Shown here: piece after piece, positions 1 through 8,494 of the stretch
How positions within the stretch are numbered: the first letter of the stretch is position 1
Layout: each line of letters begins with the position of its first letter
Assembly: GCA_017516265.1 (NCBI GenBank)
Contig: JAFXDL010000096.1
Coordinates: 1 to 34,598, forward strand
Direction of reading: 5' to 3'
Origin: Bacteroidaceae bacterium
GTDB lineage: Bacteria > Bacteroidota > Bacteroidia > Bacteroidales > Bacteroidaceae
Length of the DNA: 34,598 bases
Position numbers and translations under genes: made by a program
Notes under the pieces: model-generated
Told to the model about the DNA's origin: nothing
What the model saw: the letters and a program-made list of their open reading frames with translations, nothing else
Database searches by the model: none

Positions 1-1
1 G

Positions 2-649
2 GAGCTGAAGAATCTGTTGAAGATAGGCATCCCCTCGGCTGGCGAACACATGTCGTACAGCCTCTCGCAGATAGTCATCACCTACTTCATCAACATCATC
101 AGCAACCAGGCACTGGCCACGCGAAGCTATGTGACCAACATCGTGATGTTCACCTTCATCTTTGCCCTCTCCATCGCACAGGGCGGTGCCATCCTCATCG
201 GCCACCTTGTGGGGATGAAGAAGATACAGGCGGCCTACACCATCGGCAAACGTATCATGCGGATGGGAGCGGCCATGTCCGTCAGCCTTGCACTACTGAC
301 CGCCCTCTTCGGCAAGCAGATACTCTCGTTGCTGACCTCCGACCCGTGGATTATTGCCACCGGTGCATCCATTCTCTGGATAGAGGTATTTCTTGAGCAC
401 GGACGTGCACTCAACTTCTTCGGAGTGAATGCCCTCCGTAGTGCCGGCGACATCTATTTCCCCGTGAACGTAGGCATCATCGTGATGTGGACGGTGCAGG
501 TCATCGGCAGCTATGTGCTCGGCATCAGCATGGGTTGGGGATTGGTGGCCATGTGGGCAGTCTTTGCCCTCGACGAGAACATCCGCGGCCTCATCTTCGT
601 CCATCGATGGAACAGTTTCAAATGGGTCGGGAAAGGATTCTTGAAATAG
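2..649 (+). CDS. MATE family efflux transporter, C-terminal half (5' end outside window)
   Basis: This is the 3' part of a multidrug and toxin extrusion (MATE) antiporter gene. The reading frame is open from base 2, so the TTG at 17 is internal and not a start. About 215 residues are visible, roughly half of a usual 440-460 aa MATE protein. They form about six hydrophobic membrane segments, matching the second six-helix bundle of the family. The segment around ISNQALATRSYVTNIVMF and the later GGAILIGHLVG and NALRSAGDIYFP stretches resemble MATE cores. Such proteins sit in the inner membrane and exchange Na+ or H+ for cationic drugs or metabolites; the substrate cannot be told. The gene ends in TAG just before an inverted-repeat element. 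Confidence 0.85.
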   Translation, partial: ELKNLLKIGIPSAGEHMSYSLSQIVITYFINIISNQALATRSYVTNIVMFTFIFALSIAQGGAILIGHLVGMKKIQAAYTIGKRIMRMGAAMSVSLALLTALFGKQILSLLTSDPWIIATGASILWIEVFLEHGRALNFFGVNALRSAGDIYFPVNVGIIVMWTVQVIGSYVLGISMGWGLVAMWAVFALDENIRGLIFVHRWNSFKWVGKGFLK

Positions 650-654
650 GGGTA

Positions 655-862
655 ATTCAAGTTTCGCAAGCTAAACTTTCAGGAGTACGAGGATGTGTCA
701 AAAATAGATTTAGGCACGGATTACACGGATTAACACGGATTTATATTTCATTTTTATACCCGAACGGTTATAATTTATCCGTGTAATCCGCGTAATCCGT
801 GCCTAAAAAAACAAATGGTTTCATTTTGCCCCTCGCTACTTCTCTACTTGCGAAAGTTGAAT
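655..862. repeat. nested inverted-repeat element, MITE/REP-like
   Basis: A 208-bp stretch right after the MATE stop codon has two nested inverted repeats. The outer arms, 655-670 and 847-862, match 15 of 16 bases as inverted copies. The inner arms, 709-740 and 777-807, are about 31 bp each with only a few differences and are built from the sub-repeat CACGGATTA. There is no coding capacity. The outer-end sequence appears again without mismatch over 13 bp at 34405-34417. The symmetry suggests a non-autonomous repeat unit that could fold into a long cruciform. Mobility is inference: I see no convincing target-site duplication. Confidence 0.6.
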
Positions 863-870
863 AAGGGGGA

Positions 871-919
871 ATAAAAAAGCAATGCATGAGAGTTGTCAAA
901 AAACCCATATGCATTGCTT
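871..919 (-). terminator. Rho-independent terminator for the DUF2795 gene
   Basis: An 11-bp perfect stem is formed by AAGCAATGCAT (877-887) and its complement (909-919) around a 21-nt loop. On the minus strand the hairpin is followed by a run of six T (872-878 region on the plus strand reads as A-rich). It lies 22 bp past the stop codon of the minus-strand gene at 942-1163. Confidence 0.75.
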
Positions 920-941
920 ATTCTTAAAGATCTTTCTATGC

Positions 942-1163
942 TTAATACTCATCCTCGTTGAAGAAAAAGTCTTCCTTGCTGGGATAGTCAGGCCAAATCT
1001 CTTCGATGGATTCGTACACATCGCCTTCGTCTTCGATTTCCTGCAAGTTCTCTATCACTTCAAGTGGTGCACCTGAGCGCACGGCATAGTCAATCAATTC
1101 GTCCTTGGAAGCAGGCCAAGGAGCATCCTCCAACTTGGAGGCCAATTCCAATGTCCAATACAT
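942..1163 (-). CDS. DUF2795 domain-containing small acidic protein
   Basis: A 73-residue, very acidic protein starting MYWTLELASKLEDAPWPASK. It is recognised as the small DUF2795-type protein conserved in Bacteroides and relatives. The region of residues 5-55, with LEDAPWPASKDELIDYAVRSGAP and VIENL, fits the family pattern of a short helical domain. The C-terminus is a Glu/Asp/Phe-rich tail. The molecular function is unknown; no signal peptide or membrane segment is present, so it is probably cytosolic. It lies 49 bp downstream of the cobalamin adenosyltransferase gene, has its own promoter-like sequence in that gap, and ends at a clear terminator. It may therefore be transcribed separately or by read-through. 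Confidence 0.85.
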   Translation of the reverse strand: MYWTLELASKLEDAPWPASKDELIDYAVRSGAPLEVIENLQEIEDEGDVYESIEEIWPDYPSKEDFFFNEDEY

Positions 1164-1192
1164 AGTTTTACAGCTTATTTATAATTTGGCCG

Positions 1193-1223
1193 CAAAAATA
1201 AAACAAATATTCTCAATCACAAG
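1193..1223 (-). promoter_or_regulatory. Bacteroides-type promoter for the DUF2795 gene
   Basis: On the minus strand the -7 element is TATTTTTG (1193-1200), fitting TAnnTTTG. A CTTG at 1220-1223 lies exactly 19 bp upstream, one mismatch from the -33 TTTG. The -33 element overlaps the last codons of the adenosyltransferase gene. The predicted 5' untranslated region is about 25 nt. Confidence 0.6.
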
Positions 1224-1770
1224 CATTATTATAAAAAATTTCGTCACAATCTGCAAGATGATTGATTTTGCGGGATAATACAAACAGATAATCAGACAAT
1301 CGGTTCAAAAATACGAGAATCTGCCCCTCCACTTGAATGCCTGCTTCGACCATGGCCAACACCCTTCTTTCGGCCCGTCGGCAAACGGTGCGGCACACGT
1401 GGGCCTGGGCACTGGCCATGACTCCTCCCGGAAGGACAAACGAATGCAACGGAGGGAGCCCGTCCTGCACAGTGTCTATCAGATGCTCCATCCGGCAGAC
1501 ATCATCATCGGTCACATGTGGCAACTTGCCCAAACAGGGAGAATCCTCTTCCGTAGCAAGCAAGGTACCCGCCACAAAGAGCAGGTACTGCATCCATTGC
1601 ACATCGGCCACATCAGCCTCATCAGTCAATGACGTAGCAAGCAACCCCATGTGGGCATTCAATTCGTCCAAGGTCCCGTATGCCTCCAGACGCACATGGG
1701 TCTTTGGCACACGCGCACCACCAACGAGGCTTGTAGTTCCTTGGTCACCGGTCTTGGTGTAGATTTTCAT
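1213..1770 (-). CDS. cob(I)yrinic acid a,c-diamide adenosyltransferase, PduO type
   Basis: This 185-aa cytosolic enzyme transfers the 5'-deoxyadenosyl group of ATP to cob(I)alamin, making adenosylcobalamin. The N-terminal ATP-binding motif YTKTGDQGTTSL (residues 4-15) is characteristic of the PduO/MMAB family. So are the later CRRAERRV segment (about 127-134) and NRLSDYLFVLSR (about 156-167), which form the active site between trimer subunits. The length fits a single-domain member. Bacteroidales use adenosylcobalamin for methylmalonyl-CoA mutase in propionate formation, but no mutase or cob gene lies nearby. The DUF2795 gene follows 49 bp downstream on the same strand. Confidence 0.93.
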   Translation of the reverse strand: MKIYTKTGDQGTTSLVGGARVPKTHVRLEAYGTLDELNAHMGLLATSLTDEADVADVQWMQYLLFVAGTLLATEEDSPCLGKLPHVTDDDVCRMEHLIDTVQDGLPPLHSFVLPGGVMASAQAHVCRTVCRRAERRVLAMVEAGIQVEGQILVFLNRLSDYLFVLSRKINHLADCDEIFYNNACD

Positions 1771-1796
1771 ACTTTACCTTTCTTCTCAATATAGGA

Positions 1797-1833
1797 ATAA
1801 AGGGAGATAACCATTCATTCTACCTCCCTTTAT
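1797..1833 (-). terminator. hairpin after the GH28 gene, probable terminator
   Basis: A perfect 10-bp inverted repeat, ATAAAGGGAG (1797-1806) against 1824-1833, has a 17-nt loop. It starts 16 bp beyond the stop codon of the minus-strand GH28 gene. The following T tract on the minus strand is short, so it may terminate weakly. Confidence 0.5.
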
Positions 1834-1848
1834 CTCCACAAACTCTAT

Positions 1849-3468
1849 TTATAATTCTATGCTCTGCGCCTTGAAGCCGATTTCGGCATATTCCTTGCCA
1901 TCCACCTTCAGGTTCTTGGCATTGTTCACCTTCATGCGGTCGCTTCCGTCAACGGTCTCGATGCGGACATTCTCGAAGGTGACATCCTCTGCCTGACTGA
2001 TGACAACACCCTTCTTGGCCTCGGTGATGATTACATCCTTCACAACCACATTCTTCACGGGCATTTCGGGAAGACCATTGAAAAACATGGCACGTCCGTC
2101 GGTGCCCTTACACTTCACATTGGAGATGAAGATGTTGCGGAATGAAGGAGTTTCCTCGGTAACAGCAGGGATAGCCGCACGCATACGGGCTGCCACCTCT
2201 TCATCAGTCTCTTCACCTGCACCCTTGCCACCGTAGAAGAGGTCGAAGAGAAGAGGCTCGTTGGGGATATCTATCATGTTGATGTTGTCGATGTAGATGT
2301 TCTCAACCACACCACCACGTCCGCGGGTACTCTTGAAACGGAGGCCTACATCGGTGCCCAAGAAAGAGCAGTCGGACACATAAATGTTCTTCACTCCACC
2401 GGACATCTCACTACCTACAACGAAACCTCCGTGTCCGTGAAGCACTACATTGTTTTTCACCACGACATTCTCACAAGGGATACCGCGCTCGCGTCCGTCC
2501 TTGTCCTTACCTGACTTGATGCAGATAGCATCGTCGCCGGCATCAAAGATACAGTTGATGACAAGGGCATTCTTGCATGACTCCAGGTCGAGGGCATCGC
2601 CATTCTGAGAGTACCAGGGATTGAACACTTTCACACGATTGAGTGTGATGTCCTGGCACATCAGGGGATGCAGACACCAGGCAGGTGAATTCTTGAAGGT
2701 GGCATCCTCCAGCAAAACGCGCTTGCAATTCACGAAGCTGAGCAATACGGGACGCAACCAGGGGCGCACCTCGTCCCACTCGGCAGGGGTGCTGAGCCCT
2801 TCAGGAGTATTGAACTGCTTGGTAGCCTTGGCACCCTTCAACGAACCTTCGGTGGGATACCACACATTACCATCAACCACACCACCACTGGCCACCAGTT
2901 TCTTCCACTGGCCATCGGTCATCTTACCCTTCTTCACCGGACGCCAACTGTCACCCGAACCATCGAACACACCTTTTCCAGTGATGGCTATATTCTCGGC
3001 ACCATAAGCCGACAGGGGTGATTGGCAACGACGAGTGTTCAACCCCTCGAACGAAGTGTCCAGGATGGGGTAAAGCATAAAGTCATCGGAGAAGATGACC
3101 AATGCATTGGCCTCAGCATGGAGGTTCACATTGCTCTTCAACACAATGGGGCCGGTGTACCAGATACCAGCAGGGATAACCACCTTACCACCACCCTTCT
3201 CGCTGACAGAGGTAATGGCCTTGTTGATGGCTTCGGTATTCAGAGTGATGCCGTCGCCCTTGGCACCGAAATCAACAATGTTCACCTGATAGTCAGGGAA
3301 AGAGGGTTGCTCAACGGCCTTCATCTCAAAAGGCAGGTTTTCATACACAGAAGGACAGATACCTTGTCCGCACGTACTCTGCTGGGATTGTGAGGAAGTA
3401 CCTCCACACCCCGTCAATGCCGCAAGGGCAAGTAGCATCATGGCTACATTCTTAAAAGTTCTTTTCAT
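1849..3468 (-). CDS. GH28 family polygalacturonase-like lipoprotein
   Basis: This 539-aa parallel beta-helix glycoside hydrolase probably cleaves alpha-1,4 galacturonosyl (or rhamnogalacturonan) linkages in pectin. The N-terminus from the chosen ATG is a lipoprotein signal with lipobox ALTGC (Cys 21), so the mature protein is lipidated and likely at the outer membrane or periplasm. The pectate-lyase-3/GH28 start NIVDFGAKGDG follows at about residue 64. The four GH28 signatures are present: NGD (289-291, in place of NTD), GDD (311-313), GHG (345-347) and RFK (377-379, in place of RIK). The GDD aspartates are the expected catalytic residues. An earlier in-frame start at 3498 adds ten polar residues before the signal peptide and is less likely. 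No susCD pair is adjacent. Confidence 0.9.
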   Translation of the reverse strand: MKRTFKNVAMMLLALAALTGCGGTSSQSQQSTCGQGICPSVYENLPFEMKAVEQPSFPDYQVNIVDFGAKGDGITLNTEAINKAITSVSEKGGGKVVIPAGIWYTGPIVLKSNVNLHAEANALVIFSDDFMLYPILDTSFEGLNTRRCQSPLSAYGAENIAITGKGVFDGSGDSWRPVKKGKMTDGQWKKLVASGGVVDGNVWYPTEGSLKGAKATKQFNTPEGLSTPAEWDEVRPWLRPVLLSFVNCKRVLLEDATFKNSPAWCLHPLMCQDITLNRVKVFNPWYSQNGDALDLESCKNALVINCIFDAGDDAICIKSGKDKDGRERGIPCENVVVKNNVVLHGHGGFVVGSEMSGGVKNIYVSDCSFLGTDVGLRFKSTRGRGGVVENIYIDNINMIDIPNEPLLFDLFYGGKGAGEETDEEVAARMRAAIPAVTEETPSFRNIFISNVKCKGTDGRAMFFNGLPEMPVKNVVVKDVIITEAKKGVVISQAEDVTFENVRIETVDGSDRMKVNNAKNLKVDGKEYAEIGFKAQSIEL

Positions 3469-3534
3469 CTTTCTTCTTTGATTATTAGTTAGTGTCATTA
3501 AGTTTTTTTCTCTATCACATCAATCTTGTCCGCA

Positions 3535-4215
3535 TCAGAAGTTGACCACATAGTGCTGCTTGTTCTTCTGACGATCGAAGAAGACCAATCCCAGGTCATA
3601 CAGGTCAAATGTGATGCCTGTACGCTCATCGGCTACCACCTGTTTCCACCATTCACTCTTGGCTTTCGTTTCATAGATACCTTCGATTACCACCAATGAA
3701 TTTTCTCCTGCGTAGGGCAAAAATTCTTCGAAGACCTGGGAATAATCCGCCGTATGTGCAATGTGTAAGAGGTCAACCCCCGGTTCTATGTCCAATTCAC
3801 GACGAAAAGCATCCATCAATGGTTCTGCCACCACGGTGGCGTTCTTACATGGGTCAACCACTTCGCCACACACTCCAGCAGCATCTTCGCCACACAGGGA
3901 TACACACTGTGCCTCCAAACGGGCTGCCGACAAGTAGCACAAGCTCAATCCTGCCCCTGTGCCTACCTCCACCACCCGTTGAGGAGAAAAGCGATTGACC
4001 AGACGGAACAACAATCTGTCCACCCGTTCGGGATACACCTTACTCTCTTTCGGCAACAGACGACGTACTTGCTTCAGTTCCTCATAGGCATAGAATGGAA
4101 GACGTTCGTACACAACATCCGTTATCAACCTGAAGGCAAATGGCGAATGAACCCCATACCCCCGCCGATGACGGAAGCGCTTAAACCATATATATATTCG
4201 TCGCAGAAAACTCAT
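3535..4215 (-). CDS. class I SAM-dependent methyltransferase-like protein
   Basis: The 226-aa protein has a Rossmann-type motif I, VVEVGTGAGLSLCYLS, at about residues 86-101, typical of class I SAM-dependent methyltransferases and resembling the O-methyltransferase type. The N-terminus MSFLRRIYIWFKRFRHRRGYGVHSPFAF is basic and aromatic, a pattern seen in many Bacteroidales homologues. Its substrate is unknown. The ATG at 4215 is chosen because a -7 promoter element ends 20 bp upstream; a longer frame extending to 4362 would begin above that promoter and its extra residues look non-coding. The gene precedes the GH28 gene on the same strand by 66 bp, but a functional link is not evident. Confidence 0.75.
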   Translation of the reverse strand: MSFLRRIYIWFKRFRHRRGYGVHSPFAFRLITDVVYERLPFYAYEELKQVRRLLPKESKVYPERVDRLLFRLVNRFSPQRVVEVGTGAGLSLCYLSAARLEAQCVSLCGEDAAGVCGEVVDPCKNATVVAEPLMDAFRRELDIEPGVDLLHIAHTADYSQVFEEFLPYAGENSLVVIEGIYETKAKSEWWKQVVADERTGITFDLYDLGLVFFDRQKNKQHYVVNF

Positions 4216-4234
4216 TGTTATAGATTGTGCCGTG

Positions 4235-4242
4235 CAAATATA
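4235..4242 (-). promoter_or_regulatory. -7 promoter element for the methyltransferase gene
   Basis: The minus strand reads TATATTTG, a full match to TAnnTTTG, 20 bp before the ATG at 4215. No good -33 TTTG is seen at the expected distance. Confidence 0.5.
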
Positions 4243-4390
4243 CACAAAATACTGACACATTGCATCTATTCGGACGATTTTAGTGCATTTATTCCATATT
4301 TTCCCCAAAAGATGTACAATATTCACCATATCCACAGAAAGAATGATGCAAATCTTTAACATTATGATACAAAGAAAAAGGGCAATTTCC

Positions 4391-4421
4391 TTTTATCAAA
4401 GGAAACTTATGCGTAACTTTG
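4391..4421 (+). promoter_or_regulatory. Bacteroides-type promoter for the SDR gene
   Basis: TAACTTTG at 4414-4421 matches the -7 consensus. TTTT at 4391-4394 is one base from the -33 TTTG at 19-bp spacing. The start codon at 4456 leaves a leader of about 30 nt. Confidence 0.55.
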
Positions 4422-4455
4422 CAGAAAAGAAATTTGTATAAACAAAAAAAGAGCT

Positions 4456-5268
4456 ATGAACGAATTATTCAACATCAAAGACCAAGTGGTGGTCATCACC
4501 GGCGGCACCGGAGTATTGGGCCGCTGCATTGCCAAATATCTGGCCAAAGAAGGTGCCAAAGTTGTAGTAATGGGACGTAAAGCCGAAATAGGCAACGAGA
4601 TTGTGGCCGACATCAAGGCACAGGGCGGCGAAGCCATGTTCCTGGTAACGGACGTGATGGATGCTGCTAAGGTAGAGGAGAATCTGCAAGACATCCTGAA
4701 GGCATACGGCCGCGTAGATGCCTTGCTGAATGCTGCTGGAGGAAACATGCCGGGAGCAACCATTGCACCTACGGGCAACTTCTTCGACCTCGACCCCGAA
4801 CAGTTCAAGCGTGTGCTCGACCTGAACCTGACCGGCACCGTCATCCCCACTCAGATATTCCTCAAGCCCATGGTTGAACAGGGCAAGGGAAGCATCATCA
4901 ACTTCTCATCCATGGCCGCTTTCCGCCCCATGACCCGCGTGTGTGGCTATGCTGCCGCTAAAGCCGGTATTTCAAACTTCACTGCCTTCATGGCCAACGA
5001 GGTAGCCAGCAAGTTTACCGAGAAAATCCGCGTAAATGCCATCGCACCCGGATTCTTCCTGACTGAACAGAACCTGCTCTTGCTGACCGACGGTAAAGGC
5101 AACTTGACTGAACGTGGAAAAGACGTCATCCGCCAGACTCCCTTCAAACGCTTCGGTGAACCCGAAGAACTCTGCGGCACCATCCACTACCTCATCAGCG
5201 ATGCCGCCAAGTTTGTCACTGGCACCGTAGCCGTAGTTGATGGAGGATTCAACACATTTGCAATGTAA
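4456..5268 (+). CDS. SDR family oxidoreductase, probable D-mannonate oxidoreductase
   Basis: A 270-aa classical short-chain dehydrogenase. The NAD(P)-binding motif TGGTGVLG is at residues 15-22, followed by the NAG-type segment LLNAAGG. The catalytic triad lies in NFSSMAAF and YAAAKAG (Ser, Tyr, Lys), and the C-terminal VTGTVAVVDGG is standard for the family. The GGNMPGATIAP stretch and overall length resemble the SDR-type fructuronate reductase/D-mannonate oxidoreductase used in hexuronate breakdown (YjmF/UxuB of Bacillus and Bacteroides homologues). That would fit a nearby pectin enzyme (GH28), but uxuA and uxaC are not in the window, so the substrate remains inference; a gluconate 5-dehydrogenase-like role is the alternative. 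The gene is monocistronic, with its own promoter and terminator. Confidence 0.8.
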   Translation: MNELFNIKDQVVVITGGTGVLGRCIAKYLAKEGAKVVVMGRKAEIGNEIVADIKAQGGEAMFLVTDVMDAAKVEENLQDILKAYGRVDALLNAAGGNMPGATIAPTGNFFDLDPEQFKRVLDLNLTGTVIPTQIFLKPMVEQGKGSIINFSSMAAFRPMTRVCGYAAAKAGISNFTAFMANEVASKFTEKIRVNAIAPGFFLTEQNLLLLTDGKGNLTERGKDVIRQTPFKRFGEPEELCGTIHYLISDAAKFVTGTVAVVDGGFNTFAM

Positions 5269-5300
5269 AAAGCAGCAATAAGAGCTATACACCACACATA

Positions 5301-5346
5301 AAAAAGAGGAAGCACACCGAACAGGATGTGCTTCCTCTTTTTATTT
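5301..5346. terminator. bidirectional Rho-independent terminator
   Basis: A perfect 16-bp stem (5301-5316 with 5327-5342) around a 10-nt loop has an A run on its left side and a T run on its right. It ends the SDR gene on the plus strand. It could also stop read-through from metG on the minus strand. Confidence 0.9.
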
Positions 5347-5365
5347 TTATCTCTGCCAACCCCGT

Positions 5366-5459
5366 TGGCAGATGTCTGCCAGCACCGAGGCAGGGAACTA
5401 CCAATACCGTGGCAGAGTACTACCAATACTGAGGCAGGACACTACCATCACCGTGGCAG
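5366..5459. repeat. array of 22-bp degenerate tandem repeats
   Basis: Four consecutive units of exactly 22 bp (5366-5387, 5388-5409, 5410-5431, 5432-5453) are followed by a 6-bp start of a fifth. Every unit begins (T/A)GGCAG and ends in AC(C/T)G; units 2 and 3 share ACTACCAATAC, and unit 4 has a close variant. The first base alternates T, A, T, A, T. A short inverted repeat CTGCCAA/TTGGCAG precedes the array. It lies between the SDR terminator and the end of metG, and no gene is seen in the interval 5269-5477. Confidence 0.8.
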
Positions 5460-5477
5460 CAACATAAAGTCCCCGAC

Positions 5478-7535
5478 TTATTTCACTTCACTACCCGGTT
5501 TAACCTCTTTCAATAGGGAAGTGACGGCCAATGAGCCATCGAAGTTCTCGGCACTGAGTATCATACCTTCGCTCACAAGGCCGTTCTTGAACTGGCGGGG
5601 AGCCAAGTTGGCAATGAAGAGCACCTGCTTGCCTACGAGTTCTTCGGGCTGGTAGTGTTCGGCAATACCGCTCACAATCGTACGATCCTGCAAACCGTCG
5701 GCAATCTTGAACTTCAAGAGTTTCTTCATCTTGGGCACACGCTCACACTCAAGCACCGTACCTACACGAATATCAAGTTTTTCAAAGTCCTCAAAAGCAA
5801 TGGTAGGCTTGATGGGATTGGCCTTGTAGGCCGCAGCCTCATTGGCTTTCTTGATATCCTCCAGACGCTGCATCTGCGCATCGATGGCGGCATCCTCAAT
5901 CTTCTCAAACAGAAGAGCAGGTGCGGCCAACTGATGACCGATGGGGAGAATGTCAGTACGCCCCAATGACTCCCATTCGAAAGTAGGCATATTGAGCATA
6001 CCGCGCAACTTGTCGCTACTGAAGGGAAGGAACGGCTCGAAAGCAATGGCCAGATTAGCCGTCAACTGGAGAGATATATAGATGATGGTCTTCACACGCT
6101 CGGGGTCAGTCTTGATGACCTTCCAAGGTTCGCAGTCAGCAATATACTTGTTGCCGATACGTGCCAAGTTCATCGCCTCCTTCTGGGCATCGCGGAATTT
6201 GAAATTGTCGAGCAGACGCTCTACCTTCTCCTTCACATCCTTGAACTCGGCCAGTGTCTCCTTGTCATAGTCAGTCAGTTCTCCAGGAGCAGGCACTACA
6301 CCGTCATAATACTTCTGGGTAAGCTGAAGGGCACGATTCACAAAGTTTCCATAGACGGCAACCAACTCGTTGTTGTTGCGTGCCTGGAAGTCTTTCCATG
6401 TGAAGTCGTTATCCTTCGTCTCAGGAGCATTGGCGGTAAGCACATAGCGGAGCACATCCTGCTTGCCGGGGAAGTCAACAAGATATTCGTGCAACCACAC
6501 CGCCCAATTGCGGCTGGTAGAAATCTTGTCACCCTCCAAGTTCAAGAACTCGTTGCTAGGCACATTGTCGGGCAAGATGTAGCTTCCCTCGGCCTTCAAC
6601 ATGGCGGGGAAGACGATGCAATGGAAAACGATGTTATCCTTACCGATGAAGTGTACAAGACGGGTTTCAGGATCTTTCCACCACGTTTCCCAACTACCTT
6701 TCTCGGGATGAGCATCACAGAGTTCTTTCGTATTGCTGATGTAGCCAATAGGAGCATCGAACCATACATAGAGCACCTTACCCTCAGCACCTTTTACGGG
6801 TACAGGGATACCCCATTCGAGGTCGCGGGTAACAGCACGGGGCTTCAAGCCTGCGTCCAACCAACTCTTGCACTGGCCATAGACATTAGTGCGCCACTCC
6901 TTGTGGCCCTGCAAAATCCACTCTTCGAGCCAAGGCTGATGGGCATCAAGGGGCAGATACCAATGCTTGGTGGCCTTTTTCACCAACGGGTTGCCAGTAA
7001 GTGCATTCACAGGATTGATCAGTTCGTCAGGAGACAAGGTGCTTCCGCACTTCTCGCACTGGTCACCATAAGCGCCCTCGGCATGACAACGGGGACACTG
7101 TCCCATGATGTTACGGTCGCTGAGGAATTGCTTGGCCCCTTCGTCGTAGAATTGCTCGCTCTCCATTTCAATGAACTTGCCATTGTCATAAAGAGTCTTG
7201 AAGAAATCGCTGGCCAGCTGATGATGGGTCTTCGATGTGGTGCGTGAATAGACATCAAAAGAGATACCAAAGTCGGCAAAAGCATTCTTGATGATGCCGT
7301 GATAACGGTCAACCACATCTTGCGGAGTACACCCTTCCTTCTTGGCACGGATGGTGACGGGCACACCGTGCTCATCAGAACCTCCAATGAAGAGGACATC
7401 CTCGCCCTTCAGACGAAGATAACGCACATAAATGTCGGCCGGCACATACACACCTGCCAAGTGGCCGATATGGACAGGACCATTGGCATAAGGCAAAGCC
7501 GAGGTCACTGTGGTTCGTTTGAATTTCTTTTCCAT
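5478..7535 (-). CDS. metG: methionine--tRNA ligase
   Basis: Methionyl-tRNA synthetase, 685 aa, attaches methionine to initiator and elongator tRNA-Met in the cytosol. The class I signatures are HIGH at residues 22-25 and KISTS at 337-341 (the KMSKS loop). A zinc knuckle is formed by C147, C150, C160 and C163. The C-terminal 110 residues (about 575-685, starting [20 protein letters not shown]) are an OB-fold tRNA-binding domain, so the protein is of the long, dimeric type. It lies 56 bp downstream of murI on the same strand, and no promoter of the Bacteroides form was found in that gap, so it may be the last gene of the envelope run. Confidence 0.98.
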   Translation of the reverse strand: MEKKFKRTTVTSALPYANGPVHIGHLAGVYVPADIYVRYLRLKGEDVLFIGGSDEHGVPVTIRAKKEGCTPQDVVDRYHGIIKNAFADFGISFDVYSRTTSKTHHQLASDFFKTLYDNGKFIEMESEQFYDEGAKQFLSDRNIMGQCPRCHAEGAYGDQCEKCGSTLSPDELINPVNALTGNPLVKKATKHWYLPLDAHQPWLEEWILQGHKEWRTNVYGQCKSWLDAGLKPRAVTRDLEWGIPVPVKGAEGKVLYVWFDAPIGYISNTKELCDAHPEKGSWETWWKDPETRLVHFIGKDNIVFHCIVFPAMLKAEGSYILPDNVPSNEFLNLEGDKISTSRNWAVWLHEYLVDFPGKQDVLRYVLTANAPETKDNDFTWKDFQARNNNELVAVYGNFVNRALQLTQKYYDGVVPAPGELTDYDKETLAEFKDVKEKVERLLDNFKFRDAQKEAMNLARIGNKYIADCEPWKVIKTDPERVKTIIYISLQLTANLAIAFEPFLPFSSDKLRGMLNMPTFEWESLGRTDILPIGHQLAAPALLFEKIEDAAIDAQMQRLEDIKKANEAAAYKANPIKPTIAFEDFEKLDIRVGTVLECERVPKMKKLLKFKIADGLQDRTIVSGIAEHYQPEELVGKQVLFIANLAPRQFKNGLVSEGMILSAENFDGSLAVTSLLKEVKPGSEVK

Positions 7536-7591
7536 ATGTTTTTCTTTGTTCTATTTTATATTAGATGATTCTCGGGGGAATAATGGACTAT

Positions 7592-8416
7592 TCACCCCAG
7601 AGTGATATGTTCAACCTCTATCGGTTCTTGCAGAAACAGACTGGCAGAACTGATGAATTTCTCTTTGGATTCCGTCGTAAAGAAACGGCATTTCCCATCT
7701 TTCGAACAACGCACATCCATCTCGGGATGGCGCATCAGGTAATCCTGCAAACTGGCTGCTACGTATTCTCCTTGACAGATGACCCGTATGCCCGAGGGCA
7801 TATATTTCTTTATTTTGTCCAACAACAAGGGATAATGGGTACATCCAAGGATTACGGTGTCTATCAACGGGTCTTGCGCCAGCAACGCATCAATGTACTT
7901 CTGCACGAAATAGTCTGCACCTGATGACGTGGCCTCGTTATTCTCCACCAAGGGGACCCACAAGGGACAAGCCTGCCCTGTGACGACAACATCCGGAAAC
8001 AACTTTTTCACCTCTAGAGGATACGAAGCAGAAAGAATAGTACCCTCCGTAGCCAAAATGCCCACATGACGCGAATGGGTCATCCCTCCGATGCTCTCCA
8101 CCGTAGGGCGAATAATCCCCAACACACGTCGCTGAGGGTCAAGACGTTCCAAATCATTCTGTTGCACACTACGCAAAGCCTTGGCTGATGCGGTATTGCA
8201 AGCCAACACGACCAGATGGCATCCCATCGCAAACAGACGCTCCACCGCTTGACGGGTAAACTCATACACGACCTCAAACGAACGGGTGCCGTATGGGGTA
8301 CGGGCATTGTCGCCCAAATAGATATAATCATATTGGGGCATCACACGACGGATTTGCTGAAGGATAGTCAGCCCGCCATATCCGGAGTCAAAAATACCGA
8401 TAGGACCAGAATACAC
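7592..8416 (-). CDS. murI: glutamate racemase
   Basis: Glutamate racemase, 274 aa, makes the D-glutamate needed for the peptidoglycan stem peptide. The N-terminal GIFDSGYGGLT (residues 7-17) and DNARTPYG (36-43) motifs are typical. The two catalytic cysteines are visible as C73 in ACNTASAKA and C192 in GCTHYPLL. The length is normal. It sits at the end of the bamA-ompH cluster, separated from the last ompH gene by 78 bp that contain a strong hairpin, so its expression may be partly uncoupled from the chaperone genes. No Bacteroides-type promoter is evident between that hairpin and the start codon. Confidence 0.97.
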   Translation of the reverse strand: MYSGPIGIFDSGYGGLTILQQIRRVMPQYDYIYLGDNARTPYGTRSFEVVYEFTRQAVERLFAMGCHLVVLACNTASAKALRSVQQNDLERLDPQRRVLGIIRPTVESIGGMTHSRHVGILATEGTILSASYPLEVKKLFPDVVVTGQACPLWVPLVENNEATSSGADYFVQKYIDALLAQDPLIDTVILGCTHYPLLLDKIKKYMPSGIRVICQGEYVAASLQDYLMRHPEMDVRCSKDGKCRFFTTESKEKFISSASLFLQEPIEVEHITLG

Positions 8417-8443
8417 AGACGGGGAAATGATTTAAGTGTAGAA

Positions 8444-8482
8444 ACACGAGTTGCGAACAATTATCTCATTCGCAACTCGTGT
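8444..8482 (-). terminator. hairpin between ompH and murI, terminator or attenuator
   Basis: A perfect 14-bp inverted repeat, ACACGAGTTGCGAA (8444-8457) with 8469-8482, has an 11-nt loop. It lies 12 bp after the stop codon of the third ompH gene. On the minus strand it is followed only by TTCTACACTT, so it is a weak terminator, an mRNA-stabilising hairpin, or a processing site. Confidence 0.55.
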
Positions 8483-8494
8483 CAAAATAGTTCT

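Noticed and set aside
4407-4850. 147-codon open frame on the minus strand
   Set aside because: It is antisense to the SDR gene, which has a full set of catalytic motifs.
5366-5459. CRISPR array
   Set aside because: The 22-bp units are contiguous with no unique spacers, and no cas gene is near.
6489-7247. 252-codon open frame on the plus strand
   Set aside because: It is antisense to metG, whose motifs and frame are certain; the translation resembles no known protein.
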